In this document: piece after piece, positions 8,259 to 17,337 of the stretch | Layout: each line of letters begins with the position of its first letter | How positions within the stretch are numbered: the first letter of the stretch is position 1 | Assembly: GCF_001570605.1 (NCBI RefSeq) | Contig: NZ_BBXG01000002.1 | Span: 156,549-220,548, forward strand | From: Herbidospora cretacea | GTDB lineage: Bacteria; Actinomycetota; Actinomycetes; Streptosporangiales; Streptosporangiaceae | DNA: 64,000 nt | Direction: 5' to 3' | Notes under the pieces: generated by a model | What the model was told of the DNA's origin: nothing | What the model saw: only the letters and a program-made list of their open reading frames with translations | Database searches by the model: none | Translations under genes and position numbers: made by a program

Positions 8259-8275
8259 TAGTCTCATTGTGACTA
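8259..8275. promoter_or_regulatory. PadR operator candidate in the padR / small-ORF gap
   Basis: TAGTC-N7-GACTA is the same core and spacing as the palindrome before the aldehyde dehydrogenase. It begins 12 bases upstream of the padR GTG and its last base is the A of the divergent ORF's ATG. Binding here would block both directions. Confidence 0.7.
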
Positions 8276-8457
8276 TGAAGCCCCAGCCCAACGCGATCTG
8301 CATCGGCGGCCCGAGCCACGGGTTGCTGCTGACGATCACGCAGGAGATCGGGATCCTCGACGTCGAGGAGTCGCGATACCGGGTGACCACCCGCCGCCTC
8401 CATCATCCCTCGTGCCGTGAACCGTTCGTCGTCCTGGCCTGGGCCGAGGAGAACTAA
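8275..8457 (+). CDS. Small hypothetical protein divergent from padR
   Basis: A 60-codon frame beginning MKPQPNAICIGGPSHGL and ending FVVLAWAEEN. It has an HH..C motif (RRLHHPSCREP) and no signal peptide or membrane segment. I do not recognise a family. It fills the padR/giant-regulator gap neatly, overlapping the last 4 bp of the convergent regulator gene. A GTG at 8269 is an alternative start. No ribosome site is clear, so it may be leaderless if transcription begins near the operator. Confidence 0.55.
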   Translation: MKPQPNAICIGGPSHGLLLTITQEIGILDVEESRYRVTTRRLHHPSCREPFVVLAWAEEN

Positions 8458-11400
8458 CCGCAGGTGGGCCGGTAGTCCAGCGACGGGATGTACCTGGCCC
8501 ACTCCTCCCGGGTGAGGTCACGGCCGATCTCCGCGCACATCTCGGCGGCCAGCGCCTCGGAGCGCAGCGACCAGCGGATGATCCGCCCGTCCTCTCCCCC
8601 GGAGACCAGCTCTCCGGCGGACGTGAAGGCCAGGCCTCTGATGGGCGCGGTGTGGCCGGTCAACCGGGCGGTCACCTGCCGGGAGGGCAGGTCCCACACC
8701 ACCACCGTGTGGTCGTCGCCGGCCGAGGCGAGGGTCCGGCCGTCCCGGCCGAAGGCCAGGACCTGCACCGGCGCGGTGTGACCGGCCAGCGGGGCGCCCG
8801 TCTCCCGGCCGGTCCGGCTGTCCCACGTCCTGATCGTGTGGTCGGCGCCCGCCGTGGCGACGGTCGTGCCGTCGGGGCTGAAGGCCACGTCCAGGATCGA
8901 GCCCTGGTGGGTGCGGAGCGAGAGCGTCTCCTGCTCCCGCGCGAAGTCCCACACGAGCAGGTCACCCGACGGGCCGGTGGAGGCCAGCAGGGACCCCCGG
9001 GGACTGAAGGCCAGGGCCGAGGCGAGCTGGAACGGGAGCGGGGCCTCCTCCAGGCCGGGCAGCGACCAGCGGAAGCGGCCCAGCGCGGCGGCGGCCACGT
9101 GTCGGCCGCCGGGCTGGAAGGCGACGTCGGTGGAGGCGCCCAGGCCGGGGTAGGTGGTGCTGCCGATCTTGCGCCGGGTCGTCAGGTCCCACAGGGTCAG
9201 TGTGTGGCTGCGGGTGACCGAGGCGAGCGTCCGGCCGTCGGGGCTGAAGGCGACCGCGCGCACGTGGTCGGGGTGGTCGGGGAGGGTGCCCAGCGGGGTC
9301 CCCGACGCGTCCCATAATCGGACCGTTCTGTCGCTGCTGGCGGAGGCCAGCGTGCGGCCGTCGGGGGACGCGTCGATGTCGTTGACCGCCAGGCTGTGGC
9401 CGGTGAACGGGGGAACCGGGTTCTCCCTGACGACGATCGTGCGGCCCAGCCCGGCCGAGGCGAGCATCGTGCCGTCGGCGCTCATGGCCATCGAGAGGGC
9501 CTCGGTGCGGCTGCGGTCGGGGTAGGTGGCGACGGCCTCGTGGCGGGCGAGGTCCCAGACGGTGATGAGGCCGTCTTCGTCGGCCACGGCGATCCTGCCC
9601 CGCGCGGGGGCGGACATGTCCCAGGTGTAGGGGGAGCGGCGGGGCAGGCTCGCCAGGGGGGTGATCTCGGTGGGGGTGACGCGCCAGAGACGCACCCCCG
9701 TGTGGGACGAGCCGGTCGCGAGGGTGTCCCCGTCGAAGCCGAGGCGGTGCACGTTCTCGACGTCGAGTTCCCCGGTCCTCTCGCCGGAGGACACGTCCCA
9801 GACGACGGGGTGTTCGTGTCCGCTCGCCGAGCTGACCAGGACCTTCGCGTCGGGGCTGAACGCGAGGGCGGCGATCTCGGCCTGGTGGCCCTTCAGCAGT
9901 CCGGCTGCCCCGGCTTGAGTCGCGCTCTCGGCCTGGCTTCCCGGGCCGAGCAGCTCGACAGCGTTCCCGTCGGCGAAGGCGATCCGGTCGCCGTCGAAGG
10001 CCAGCGCGTCGGTGAGGTGGGCGCGCTCCTCGCGGAGGAGCTCCGCGCCGGTGGTCAGGTCGCGCACCACGACCACGCCCTTGGACGCCGCGAGGTCGGG
10101 GGAGCGCACGACGTAGGCCAGCTTCCGGCCGTCTCGGCTGAAAGCGACCGCCCGGCCGTGGCCGCGGCCGGGCTCGGCGAACCGGGCCACGCGCTCCTCG
10201 GTGTGCGGGTTCCACAGGGTGATCGACCCGTCCTCGCCCGCCGCCGCCAGCCGGGAGCCGTCGGGGCTGAAGGCCACACTGAAGATCGCCGGGCCTTCGG
10301 CGTTGAGCTCGATGCTGCGCCGGCCCGCCGCCGACACGCTCTCCAGGCCTCCCCTGGTCTCCGCCTCGGGATTCAGCCGGTACGCCGCCACCGCCAGCAG
10401 CCCCGCCAGGTCGGGATCGGTGCCCAGCAGCGAGCGGGCCAGCAGCGAGACCTGGCGGGCGGTCGCGGCGAGCTGCTGGAACCCGGCCTCGTCGGCCTCG
10501 CGCAGCGCCACCACGCCGCCGGTCACCGCGAGCAGGAAGAGCGCCGCCGTCCCGGCCAGCAGGCGTTGCAGCAGCCGGGCCTTGCGCCGGGCACTGTCGC
10601 GTTCGGCCCGCTCCTGCTCGTCGCTGGCCGCCAGGAACGCCGTCTCGACGTCGTTGAGCTCGTAGGAGTGGCCGCGCGACCAGGTGCGGGCGGCGTCCAG
10701 GCGGACGCCCCGATAGAGCGCGCCCGGGTCGCGGCCCAGGTCCTCCCAGGTCTGGGCGGCCTCGGTGAGGCGGCGGTGGACGAACAAATTCTCCCGGTCG
10801 TCGGTGAGCCAGCCGTGTAATCGGGGCCAGGCGCGGATCAGCGCCTCGTGGGCGACGTCGACGGTGTCCTCGGCCAGCACGACCAGCCGGGCGGCGGCCA
10901 GCCGGTCGAGCACCTTGGCGACCACTTCGGCCGCCGCGACGCCGGCCAGCTCCTGGCGGAGGATCGGCCGCCGGGTGTCCTCGGTGCCCTCGCCGAGCGC
11001 CGTCAGCCGCAGGAAGATCCGCCGCGCGGCGCGCTGCTCGACGGGGGAGAGCTCGCCATGGACGCGTTCGGCGCTCTGGGCGATGGCTCCCCTGACGCCG
11101 CCCGCCGCCTGATATCCGGCCAGCGTGAGCCGGGCGCCCTCGCGGTTGCGCCAGGTCTCCATCAGGGCGTGCGAGACCAGGGGGAGGCTGCCGGGCTCGC
11201 CCGCCGCGTCGGCGACCAGCGTGGCCGGGAGGTCGGGGTCGACGGCCAGCCCGGCGAGCTCGGCCGGTCCGGTGACGATCTCGCGGAGCCCGGTCGCCGA
11301 CAGCGGCCCGACGAGGAGCTGGGCCGTGCCGACTGCTTCGGCCAGGCCGGGCAGAGCGGCGAAGTGGGCGAGGAAGTCGGCCCGTACCCCCAGGACCACA

Positions 11401-12512
11401 TGGGCGTCGAGGGCGAGCAGGCCCGCGACGAACTCGCGGCGCTGGTCGTCGTCGGCGCAGAGGGTGAAGACCTCCTCGAACTGGTCGACCACGACCAGCG
11501 GTTCGCCGGTGACCTTGTCGAGGCCGTCCATCGGGAAGGCGCCCGGCGTCATCACCACGCCCGCCCTGCCGCCGAGCAGCCCGGCCCGCAGCAGCGACGA
11601 CTTGCCGCTGCCCGAGGCCCCGGCCACCACGACGACCCGGTGCTGCTCGACCAGCTCCGCGAGCCGGGCGACCAGGTCGGACCGCCCGAAGAACCACTCC
11701 TGGTCCTCCGGCTGGAAGGCCGTCAGTCCTCGGTACGGGCACACGTCCGACACCGCGCGGCGGGATCCTGCCATCGGCAGCAGATCGTCGTCGCCCCGGA
11801 GCATGGCCTCGTGGAGCCGCTGGAGCGCGGGCCCCGGCTCGATGCCGAGCTGCGCGTCGAGCTCCTCCCAGGTCTCGCGGAAGACCTCCAGCGCCTCGGC
11901 CTGCCGGCCGGACCGGTAGAGGGCCAGCATGAGCTGCCCGCGCAAGGTCTCCCGGAACGGGTGTTCCCTGGTCAGCACGGCCAGCTCGGCGGCGACCCCG
12001 ATGTGGCGGCCCAGCCCGAGCTCGGCCTCGGCCAGCCGTTCGGCCACCGTCAGCCGGGCCTCCTCCAGCCGCCGGGCCTCCTCGGCGATCGGCGGCGAGT
12101 CGAGGAACTCGGCGAACGCGGGCCCGCGCCACAGGTCGAGCGCCTGCCGCAGCCGCTCCCGGGCGGTCTCCAGATCGCCCGCGTCGAGCGCCTCGGACCC
12201 CTGCGCGGCCAGCCCCCGGAACTGGGCGGCGTCGAGGCCGTCCGGGATGATCGCGTAGCCGCCGGGCCGCCCCGCGACGAGGTCGGCGCCGAACGCGCGC
12301 CGCAGCTGGTGCACATAGAGGTGGACGTTGCGCCGGGCCGAGGCCGGCGGCCGGTCCCCCCAGACGATCGCGATGAGCCAGTCGATCGTGACCGGCTGGC
12401 CCGCCTTCGCGAGGAGGGCGGCGAGGAGGAGCTGGTATTTCGGCGCCCCGGTAACCGGCGTGACGGCACCGTCACGCGTCACCGAGAGAGGCCCGAGAAC
12501 CCTGAATCCCAC
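8454..12512 (-). CDS. SARP/BTAD - nSTAND ATPase - WD40 regulator
   Basis: A 1352-residue multi-domain regulator. In order: an OmpR-type winged helix (residues about 1-95, RVLGPLSVTRDGA); a bacterial transcriptional activation domain (about 96-240, ending QLGIEPGPALQRLHEAML); an nSTAND NTPase with Walker A GASGSGKSSLL near 300 and a Walker B-like VVVDQFEEVF near 340; one membrane-like helix (LAGTAALFLLAVTGGVVAL, near 660); and a beta-propeller of about 13-14 WD40 repeats (from about 735, many with AFSPDG...A..D.T.R.WD). AfsR-like proteins share the first domains. The membrane helix would tether the DNA-binding half and put the WD40 part across the membrane, or the helix may be buried. It is divergent from an FUSC exporter with only 59 bp between them, which it may control. 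The signal is unknown. Confidence 0.9.
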   Translation of the reverse strand: MGFRVLGPLSVTRDGAVTPVTGAPKYQLLLAALLAKAGQPVTIDWLIAIVWGDRPPASARRNVHLYVHQLRRAFGADLVAGRPGGYAIIPDGLDAAQFRGLAAQGSEALDAGDLETARERLRQALDLWRGPAFAEFLDSPPIAEEARRLEEARLTVAERLAEAELGLGRHIGVAAELAVLTREHPFRETLRGQLMLALYRSGRQAEALEVFRETWEELDAQLGIEPGPALQRLHEAMLRGDDDLLPMAGSRRAVSDVCPYRGLTAFQPEDQEWFFGRSDLVARLAELVEQHRVVVVAGASGSGKSSLLRAGLLGGRAGVVMTPGAFPMDGLDKVTGEPLVVVDQFEEVFTLCADDDQRREFVAGLLALDAHVVLGVRADFLAHFAALPGLAEAVGTAQLLVGPLSATGLREIVTGPAELAGLAVDPDLPATLVADAAGEPGSLPLVSHALMETWRNREGARLTLAGYQAAGGVRGAIAQSAERVHGELSPVEQRAARRIFLRLTALGEGTEDTRRPILRQELAGVAAAEVVAKVLDRLAAARLVVLAEDTVDVAHEALIRAWPRLHGWLTDDRENLFVHRRLTEAAQTWEDLGRDPGALYRGVRLDAARTWSRGHSYELNDVETAFLAASDEQERAERDSARRKARLLQRLLAGTAALFLLAVTGGVVALREADEAGFQQLAATARQVSLLARSLLGTDPDLAGLLAVAAYRLNPEAETRGGLESVSAAGRRSIELNAEGPAIFSVAFSPDGSRLAAAGEDGSITLWNPHTEERVARFAEPGRGHGRAVAFSRDGRKLAYVVRSPDLAASKGVVVVRDLTTGAELLREERAHLTDALAFDGDRIAFADGNAVELLGPGSQAESATQAGAAGLLKGHQAEIAALAFSPDAKVLVSSASGHEHPVVWDVSSGERTGELDVENVHRLGFDGDTLATGSSHTGVRLWRVTPTEITPLASLPRRSPYTWDMSAPARGRIAVADEDGLITVWDLARHEAVATYPDRSRTEALSMAMSADGTMLASAGLGRTIVVRENPVPPFTGHSLAVNDIDASPDGRTLASASSDRTVRLWDASGTPLGTLPDHPDHVRAVAFSPDGRTLASVTRSHTLTLWDLTTRRKIGSTTYPGLGASTDVAFQPGGRHVAAAALGRFRWSLPGLEEAPLPFQLASALAFSPRGSLLASTGPSGDLLVWDFAREQETLSLRTHQGSILDVAFSPDGTTVATAGADHTIRTWDSRTGRETGAPLAGHTAPVQVLAFGRDGRTLASAGDDHTVVVWDLPSRQVTARLTGHTAPIRGLAFTSAGELVSGGEDGRIIRWSLRSEALAAEMCAEIGRDLTREEWARYIPSLDYRPTCG

Positions 12513-12571
12513 GCGGCATGCATCCTTGTCCGGCCGACGATGATCTGTCTATTCCAAGGTAAAGGTCCGTT

Positions 12572-14818
12572 ATGAACCGTCCCCGACGTCGCAGAATGCC
12601 CGTTATGAGGTCGTTGAGGGACCGGGATCCGGATTTCACCACGGTCCGCCGGGCCGCCCGCGCCGCGGTGATCATGCCGGCCGTGTTCGCGTTCGCCGAT
12701 CTGGTCATCGGCAACCAGGGCATGTCGATGTTCGCCTCGTTCGGCTCGTTCGCCATGCTGCTCTACGTCGACTTCGGCGGTTCGCGCCGCGACCGGGTGA
12801 CCGCGCAGTTCTGGCTGGTGCTGGCCGGGAGCGTGCTGATCATCGTGGGCACCCTGGCCTCCCAGACGGTGGCGACGGCGGTGCTGACGACGCTCGCGGT
12901 GGTGTTCCTGATCCTCTTCTCGGGGGTGGTCAGCTCGGTGCTGGCGGGGGCGTCGACCGCCCTGCTGGTCTCGTACGTGCTGCCGGTGACCATCCCGATG
13001 CCGCTGTCGGCCCTCGACGACCGGCTCTACGGGTGGTGGCTGGCGGGGGCCGTGTCGATGGTGGCGATCCTGCTGCTGTGGCCCGCGCCCGTCCGCGACC
13101 CCCTGCGGCCGAAGATCGCCCGAGCCCTCACGCTGCTGGCCGAACGGATCAGGCTGGAGGTCGCGTGCGTCTCGGGCGGGCTGCCGCTCAGTGAGAACCC
13201 GCCGCTGCGGGCGCTCGCCGAGGAGAGCGACGAGGCGGTGCGGGACCTGAAGGACACCTTCTGGAGCACGCCCTACCGCCCGGCCGGGCTGACCACGACG
13301 GGCCGGGCCGAGGTGCGGCTGGCCGGTCAGGTGACCTGGCTGCACTCGCTGCTGGAGCGGGAACCCTTCCAGGGCGGTCCCGGCCCGATCGACCCGGCGG
13401 TCTGCGAGGTCGAGACCGCCGCCGCGCAGGTCCTCGAACGGGCCGCCGCCCTGCTCGATTCCACTGGCGACGCCGACCGGCTCGACAGCGAGGCGCGGCG
13501 CCTCCACCAGGCCAGGCAGGCGATGGAACACGAGGTCACCGCCGCGCGGGTGCCCGGCGACGCGGCCGCCTTCGTGGCCGCGCTCGAACCGTCGTTCCGG
13601 GCCCAGGAGATCAGTTTCGCCATCTCCGAGATCGCCGCCAACGTCGAGATCGCGGTGGCCGCCGAGGCCCGGTCGTGGCGCGACCGGCTGCTCGGCCACC
13701 AGGCGGGCGGGCTGCCCACCCGGCTGACCTCGGCCCGCGCCCGCGTCACCGCCCACGCCGACCGCCACTCCGTCTGGCTGCGCAACAGCATCAGGGGGGC
13801 CATCGCGCTCAGCATCTCGGTGCTGGTCGCGAACGTGCTGGGGGTGGACCACTCGTTCTGGGTGGTGCTGGGGGCCATGGCCGTGCTGCGCTCGAACGCG
13901 GTCACCACCGGGCAGAGCGCGCTGAAGGCGCTGGCCGGGACGGCCATCGGGTTCGGGATCGGCGCCTTCCTCCTGTGGGCCGTCCAGGGCAACACGACCG
14001 TCCTGTGGATCCTGCTGCCGATCTCGATCCTGATCGCCGGGCTCGCGCCGACCGTGATCACCTTCATGGCCGGTCAGGCGGGGTTCACGGTCCTCCTGGT
14101 GATCCTGTACGAGATCATCGCGCCGGCAGGCTGGAGAACCGGCCTCATCCGGCTGGAGGACCTCGCGGTCGGCTGCCTGGTCAGCCTGCTCGCCGGGGCG
14201 CTGTTCTGGCCACGCGGCGCCCGCGCCGCCCTGGGCCGGGCCTTCGACGAGGCGTTCTGCGACAACGCGCGCTACTTCCGGGGGGCCGTCGAGTTCGGCG
14301 TGACCCGGTGTGACCTGACGCGGCGCTCGGTGTACCCGGCCGGCGACCGCGCCCAGGCGCTGGGGGCGATGCAGCGGCTCGACGACGCGTTCCGCGGCTA
14401 CCTGGCCGAGCGGGGCACCAAACGCCTGCACCTGTCGGAGGCGTCGCGGCTGGTCAACAGCGTGACCGTGCTCCAGTACAGCGCGGAGGCCATCGTCGGC
14501 CTGTGGAGACGTCAGGGGGACGTGTCCGACCGGGACCGTGAGGCGGCCCGGACCGAGATCTCCACCGTCGCCGACCCGGTGGCGGCCTGGTTCGAACAGG
14601 CCGGAGAGTGCCTCGGGCGGGAGGGCCCGCGCCCCGGCCCGCTCCCCTACGACCAGGCCGCCGAGGCCCGCCTGATCGCCGCCGTCAGCCGCGACCTCAG
14701 CGACGGCGACGGCAGGGCGACGGCGACCGGGGTCAGGATCGTGTGGACCGCCCACCACGTCGACGCCGCCCGCCGGCTGGCGGACGGGGTCGCCGAGGTG
14801 ATCGCCGAGATCCGTTAG
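12572..14818 (+). CDS. FUSC family aromatic-compound exporter-like protein
   Basis: A 748-residue membrane protein with the duplicated FUSC layout: an N-terminal helix bundle (residues about 20-165), a long soluble helical region, and a second bundle (about 400-545, SIRGAIALSISVLVANVLGV then FWVVLGAMAVLRSNA), followed by a soluble tail. FUSC proteins include AaeB and fusaric-acid resistance exporters. ATG is preceded by AAAGG at eight bases. It is divergent from the SARP-nSTAND-WD40 regulator and probably shares its promoter region. The substrate is unknown. Confidence 0.87.
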   Translation: MNRPRRRRMPVMRSLRDRDPDFTTVRRAARAAVIMPAVFAFADLVIGNQGMSMFASFGSFAMLLYVDFGGSRRDRVTAQFWLVLAGSVLIIVGTLASQTVATAVLTTLAVVFLILFSGVVSSVLAGASTALLVSYVLPVTIPMPLSALDDRLYGWWLAGAVSMVAILLLWPAPVRDPLRPKIARALTLLAERIRLEVACVSGGLPLSENPPLRALAEESDEAVRDLKDTFWSTPYRPAGLTTTGRAEVRLAGQVTWLHSLLEREPFQGGPGPIDPAVCEVETAAAQVLERAAALLDSTGDADRLDSEARRLHQARQAMEHEVTAARVPGDAAAFVAALEPSFRAQEISFAISEIAANVEIAVAAEARSWRDRLLGHQAGGLPTRLTSARARVTAHADRHSVWLRNSIRGAIALSISVLVANVLGVDHSFWVVLGAMAVLRSNAVTTGQSALKALAGTAIGFGIGAFLLWAVQGNTTVLWILLPISILIAGLAPTVITFMAGQAGFTVLLVILYEIIAPAGWRTGLIRLEDLAVGCLVSLLAGALFWPRGARAALGRAFDEAFCDNARYFRGAVEFGVTRCDLTRRSVYPAGDRAQALGAMQRLDDAFRGYLAERGTKRLHLSEASRLVNSVTVLQYSAEAIVGLWRRQGDVSDRDREAARTEISTVADPVAAWFEQAGECLGREGPRPGPLPYDQAAEARLIAAVSRDLSDGDGRATATGVRIVWTAHHVDAARRLADGVAEVIAEIR

Positions 14819-14828
14819 ACGAGATCAG

Positions 14829-15338
14829 TTAAACGGGGCGGCCGACGTTCTGCGGGAACTGGCCGAGCCAGTTGCCCGGCGGGGTGTAGCGGGCGACGAC
14901 GAACTTCGCGGCCCTGGAGAAGATCGTGCCGGCCGGGCACGACCCGACCGCGACGGCCAGGTTCGTGGTGCTCTTCCAGACGACCTGGGTGAAGTGGCCC
15001 GTCGCGCCCGAGAAGCCGGGGTTGTTGTAGTCGTAGTACCTGGCCTCGTCCATCCAGGCCTTCACGGCGTCCCGGACGATGGTGGCGTCGTCGGCGACCT
15101 TGGTGGAGGCGTAGAGGTTCTCGCCGTAAGCGCCGTTCGGCTGGGAGTGCTGGAACCTGCACTGGTTCGCCCACGTCTGGGTGGCGGGCAGCAGCGCCGG
15201 GTTCCAGACCAGCGGGCGGGCGCCGTACTGGGCGCGGGCCACGTTGTGGCTGGCCAGGGCGGCGTCGGAGATCGCGTCGGCGCTGGCCGGGGCCGGGACG
15301 ACGGCCAGGGCCGCCGCGACCACGAGGTATTTGATCAT
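14829..15338 (-). CDS. Secreted CAP-domain protein (first of a tandem pair)
   Basis: A 169-residue protein: a signal peptide (YLVVAAALAVVPAPASADA) followed by a CAP/SCP domain. The family hallmarks are present: HNVARAQYGARPLVWN, the CRF..S....YGENLY segment, GHFTQVVWKST and VGSCPAGTIF. CAP proteins are stable extracellular proteins of varied function. A close paralogue lies 40 bp upstream on the same strand, so the pair looks like a tandem duplication. The function here is unknown. Confidence 0.85.
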   Translation of the reverse strand: MIKYLVVAAALAVVPAPASADAISDAALASHNVARAQYGARPLVWNPALLPATQTWANQCRFQHSQPNGAYGENLYASTKVADDATIVRDAVKAWMDEARYYDYNNPGFSGATGHFTQVVWKSTTNLAVAVGSCPAGTIFSRAAKFVVARYTPPGNWLGQFPQNVGRPV

Positions 15339-15378
15339 GGGATCAAGTCGTAGTCGCGGGGCCCCGGACGTTCAATCA

Positions 15379-15882
15379 TCAAAGGGCGGCTTTGACCGCG
15401 TCCTGGCCCGGGATGTACCGCGCGACCACGAACTTGGTCGGCGAACCGAAGATCGAGCCGGCCGGGCAGTCGGCGATCGCGACGGCCATCCGATCGGTGT
15501 TCGCGCCGATCGTCTGGGTGTAGTGGCTGACGTCCCGGCTGTGCCGGTGGTTCGCCTTGTCGAACTTCATGGCCTCGGTCGCCCACGCCACCACGGCGTC
15601 CCGCAGGACGGTGGCGTCGTCGTCCTGGGCGGTCGTGACGTAGAGGTTCTCTCCGTAGCGGTCACCGTGGGCGGAGGGCTCGAACCGGCAGATCCGGGCG
15701 TACGCCCTGGTCTCCTCGCGGAGGGCACCGTCCCACTGGACCGGGCCGACGCCGTAGAAGGCGCGGGCCTCGTTGTGGAGGGCGGTCGCGGTGGCGGGGA
15801 TGACGTCGGCGGAGGCCGGGAGGGCAGAGACCAGGACCGGGGCCAGGGCGGCCGCGGCGGCGATGACGAGGTGTTTGATCAC
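15379..15882 (-). CDS. Secreted CAP-domain protein (second of the pair, diverged)
   Basis: A 167-residue paralogue of the neighbouring CAP protein: signal peptide, HNEARAFYGVGPVQWD, the YGENLYVTT segment, and VAIADCPAGSIFG. It keeps the His of the SHYTQ motif but has TIGAN where CAP proteins usually have VVW, so it is more diverged. The GHF of the partner is SHY here. Co-transcription with the downstream copy is likely from the 40-bp gap. Confidence 0.83.
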   Translation of the reverse strand: MIKHLVIAAAAALAPVLVSALPASADVIPATATALHNEARAFYGVGPVQWDGALREETRAYARICRFEPSAHGDRYGENLYVTTAQDDDATVLRDAVVAWATEAMKFDKANHRHSRDVSHYTQTIGANTDRMAVAIADCPAGSIFGSPTKFVVARYIPGQDAVKAAL

Positions 15883-15918
15883 GCCTCCATGAGATCGATG
15901 TGACTGTCCGTGATCAAC

Positions 15919-17337
15919 CTAGACAACGTCAAAGTCCGTCATCATGGCCATGTCCTCGTGTTCGAGGTTGTGACAGTGCAGCATGTAACGCCCTCGGTAC
16001 CCGTCGAACCGCACCGCGACCTCGACGGTCTCGTAGGGCCGGACGTCCACCGTGTCCTTCCAGCCCTGCTCCTCCCGGCCGAGCACCCTGAACCGGCCCA
16101 GGTGGACGTGGACGGGATGGTGGAAGTCGCTCACGAACCGCCAGATCTCGGTCGTGCCCAGGCGGGGCGCGGCGACGGACCGTCCGGGGAGGTAGGGACT
16201 GCCGTTGATCGCCCAGACGCCGTCTCTGACCCGGAAGTCGAAGGTCCGGCGGGCGACGGGGTTGTCTACAGGCTGTGGATTCGTGAGCCTGGCCGGGACC
16301 CGGCTGTCGTCGCGGCCCCTGCGGGTCACCGTGAAGCGCATGACGTCGCCACTGAGCAGGTCGGTCAGCGTGACGTGGGAGCCCACCGGATAGCGGGCGA
16401 AGTCGACGATCACGTCATAACGCTCACCCGGGGCGATGGTGATCGTGTCCCGGGTCAGCGGCCGTTCCAGAAGCCCCTGGTCGCTGCCGATCTGGGTGAA
16501 GGCGCCGCCGGGCCGCAGGGCCAGCCGGTAACGGCGGGCGTTCGAGGCGTTCAGCAGCCGGAGCCGATATCTGACCGCCTCCACCTCGTGGTGCGGCCAC
16601 GGCACCCCGTTGACCAGCACGACCTCTCCTACGACGCCCTCCATGAACTCCGGCCGGACCCCATGGCGGAGCAGGAGCGTGGGGTCGAGCGCCGGATACC
16701 GGAACGACCCGTCGGGCTCGAACGACCGGTCGCAGATCATGAGCGGCAGCTCCCGGTCCCCCGACGGCAAGCCGAGCTTCTCCTCCTCGTCGTCCCTGAT
16801 CAGGAAGAACCCGGCCAGCCCCTTGTAGACCTGCGGCCCGGTGAAGTCCATGCGGTGGTCGTGGTACCAGAGCGTGGCGGCCCGCTGGTCGAGCGGGTAG
16901 ACGTAGTCCTTGGTCCGCTCGTGCAAGGTGGCTCCGGCGTGGTGCGGCCGGACGGTGCCCACGACCAGGTCCATCGGGTGGCCGTCGGAGTCGGCCGGGG
17001 TGACGCCGCCGTGCAGGTGGGTGGAGGTGGGCACGGTCAGGTCGTTGCGGATCGTCACCACGGCCTGCTCGCCGCGCCTGAGGTCGAAGGTCGGGCCGGG
17101 GAAGGTGCCGTCGTAGCCCCAGATCTCCGTGGTCGTCCCCGGGATGATCTCCATGCGGGCGGGGCGCTGGGTGACGACGTACCGGCCGGGGCTCGTGGGC
17201 CGCGCCGTCTTCGGCAGGGTCAAAGGCCGGGCGAACTTCGGAGGCAGTGGAAGCCCGCTGGTCAGCCGCTCGCCGGAGACCTCGACGCCGCAACCGGAGG
17301 CCAGCAGGAGGGCGAGGAACCCGCGACGGGAGATCAT
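15919..17337 (-). CDS. Secreted multicopper oxidase
   Basis: A 472-residue multicopper oxidase of the CotA/bilirubin-oxidase/SufI-like group. All four copper-ligand motifs are visible: HLHGG, WYHDH, HPVHVHL and HCHNLEHEDMAMM. The last carries the Cys of the type 1 copper centre and an axial Met. The N-terminus SRRGFLALLLASGCG has a twin-arginine-like start and a lipobox-like LASGC, so it is exported, perhaps as a lipoprotein. It likely oxidises Cu(I), phenolics or metal ions. The start was set at MISRRGF because it overlaps the upstream stop (ATGA) and gives a proper signal peptide. Confidence 0.92.
   Translation of the reverse strand: MISRRGFLALLLASGCGVEVSGERLTSGLPLPPKFARPLTLPKTARPTSPGRYVVTQRPARMEIIPGTTTEIWGYDGTFPGPTFDLRRGEQAVVTIRNDLTVPTSTHLHGGVTPADSDGHPMDLVVGTVRPHHAGATLHERTKDYVYPLDQRAATLWYHDHRMDFTGPQVYKGLAGFFLIRDDEEEKLGLPSGDRELPLMICDRSFEPDGSFRYPALDPTLLLRHGVRPEFMEGVVGEVVLVNGVPWPHHEVEAVRYRLRLLNASNARRYRLALRPGGAFTQIGSDQGLLERPLTRDTITIAPGERYDVIVDFARYPVGSHVTLTDLLSGDVMRFTVTRRGRDDSRVPARLTNPQPVDNPVARRTFDFRVRDGVWAINGSPYLPGRSVAAPRLGTTEIWRFVSDFHHPVHVHLGRFRVLGREEQGWKDTVDVRPYETVEVAVRFDGYRGRYMLHCHNLEHEDMAMMTDFDVV

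Noticed and set aside
8962-12132. A 1056-codon frame within the giant regulator
   Set aside because: Arg/Pro-rich shadow of the true frame, which carries clear wHTH, BTAD, Walker and WD40 motifs.
12479-14758. A 759-codon frame opposite the FUSC gene
   Set aside because: His/Arg/Gly/Gln-rich antisense frame without domains; the FUSC frame has membrane segments and family motifs.
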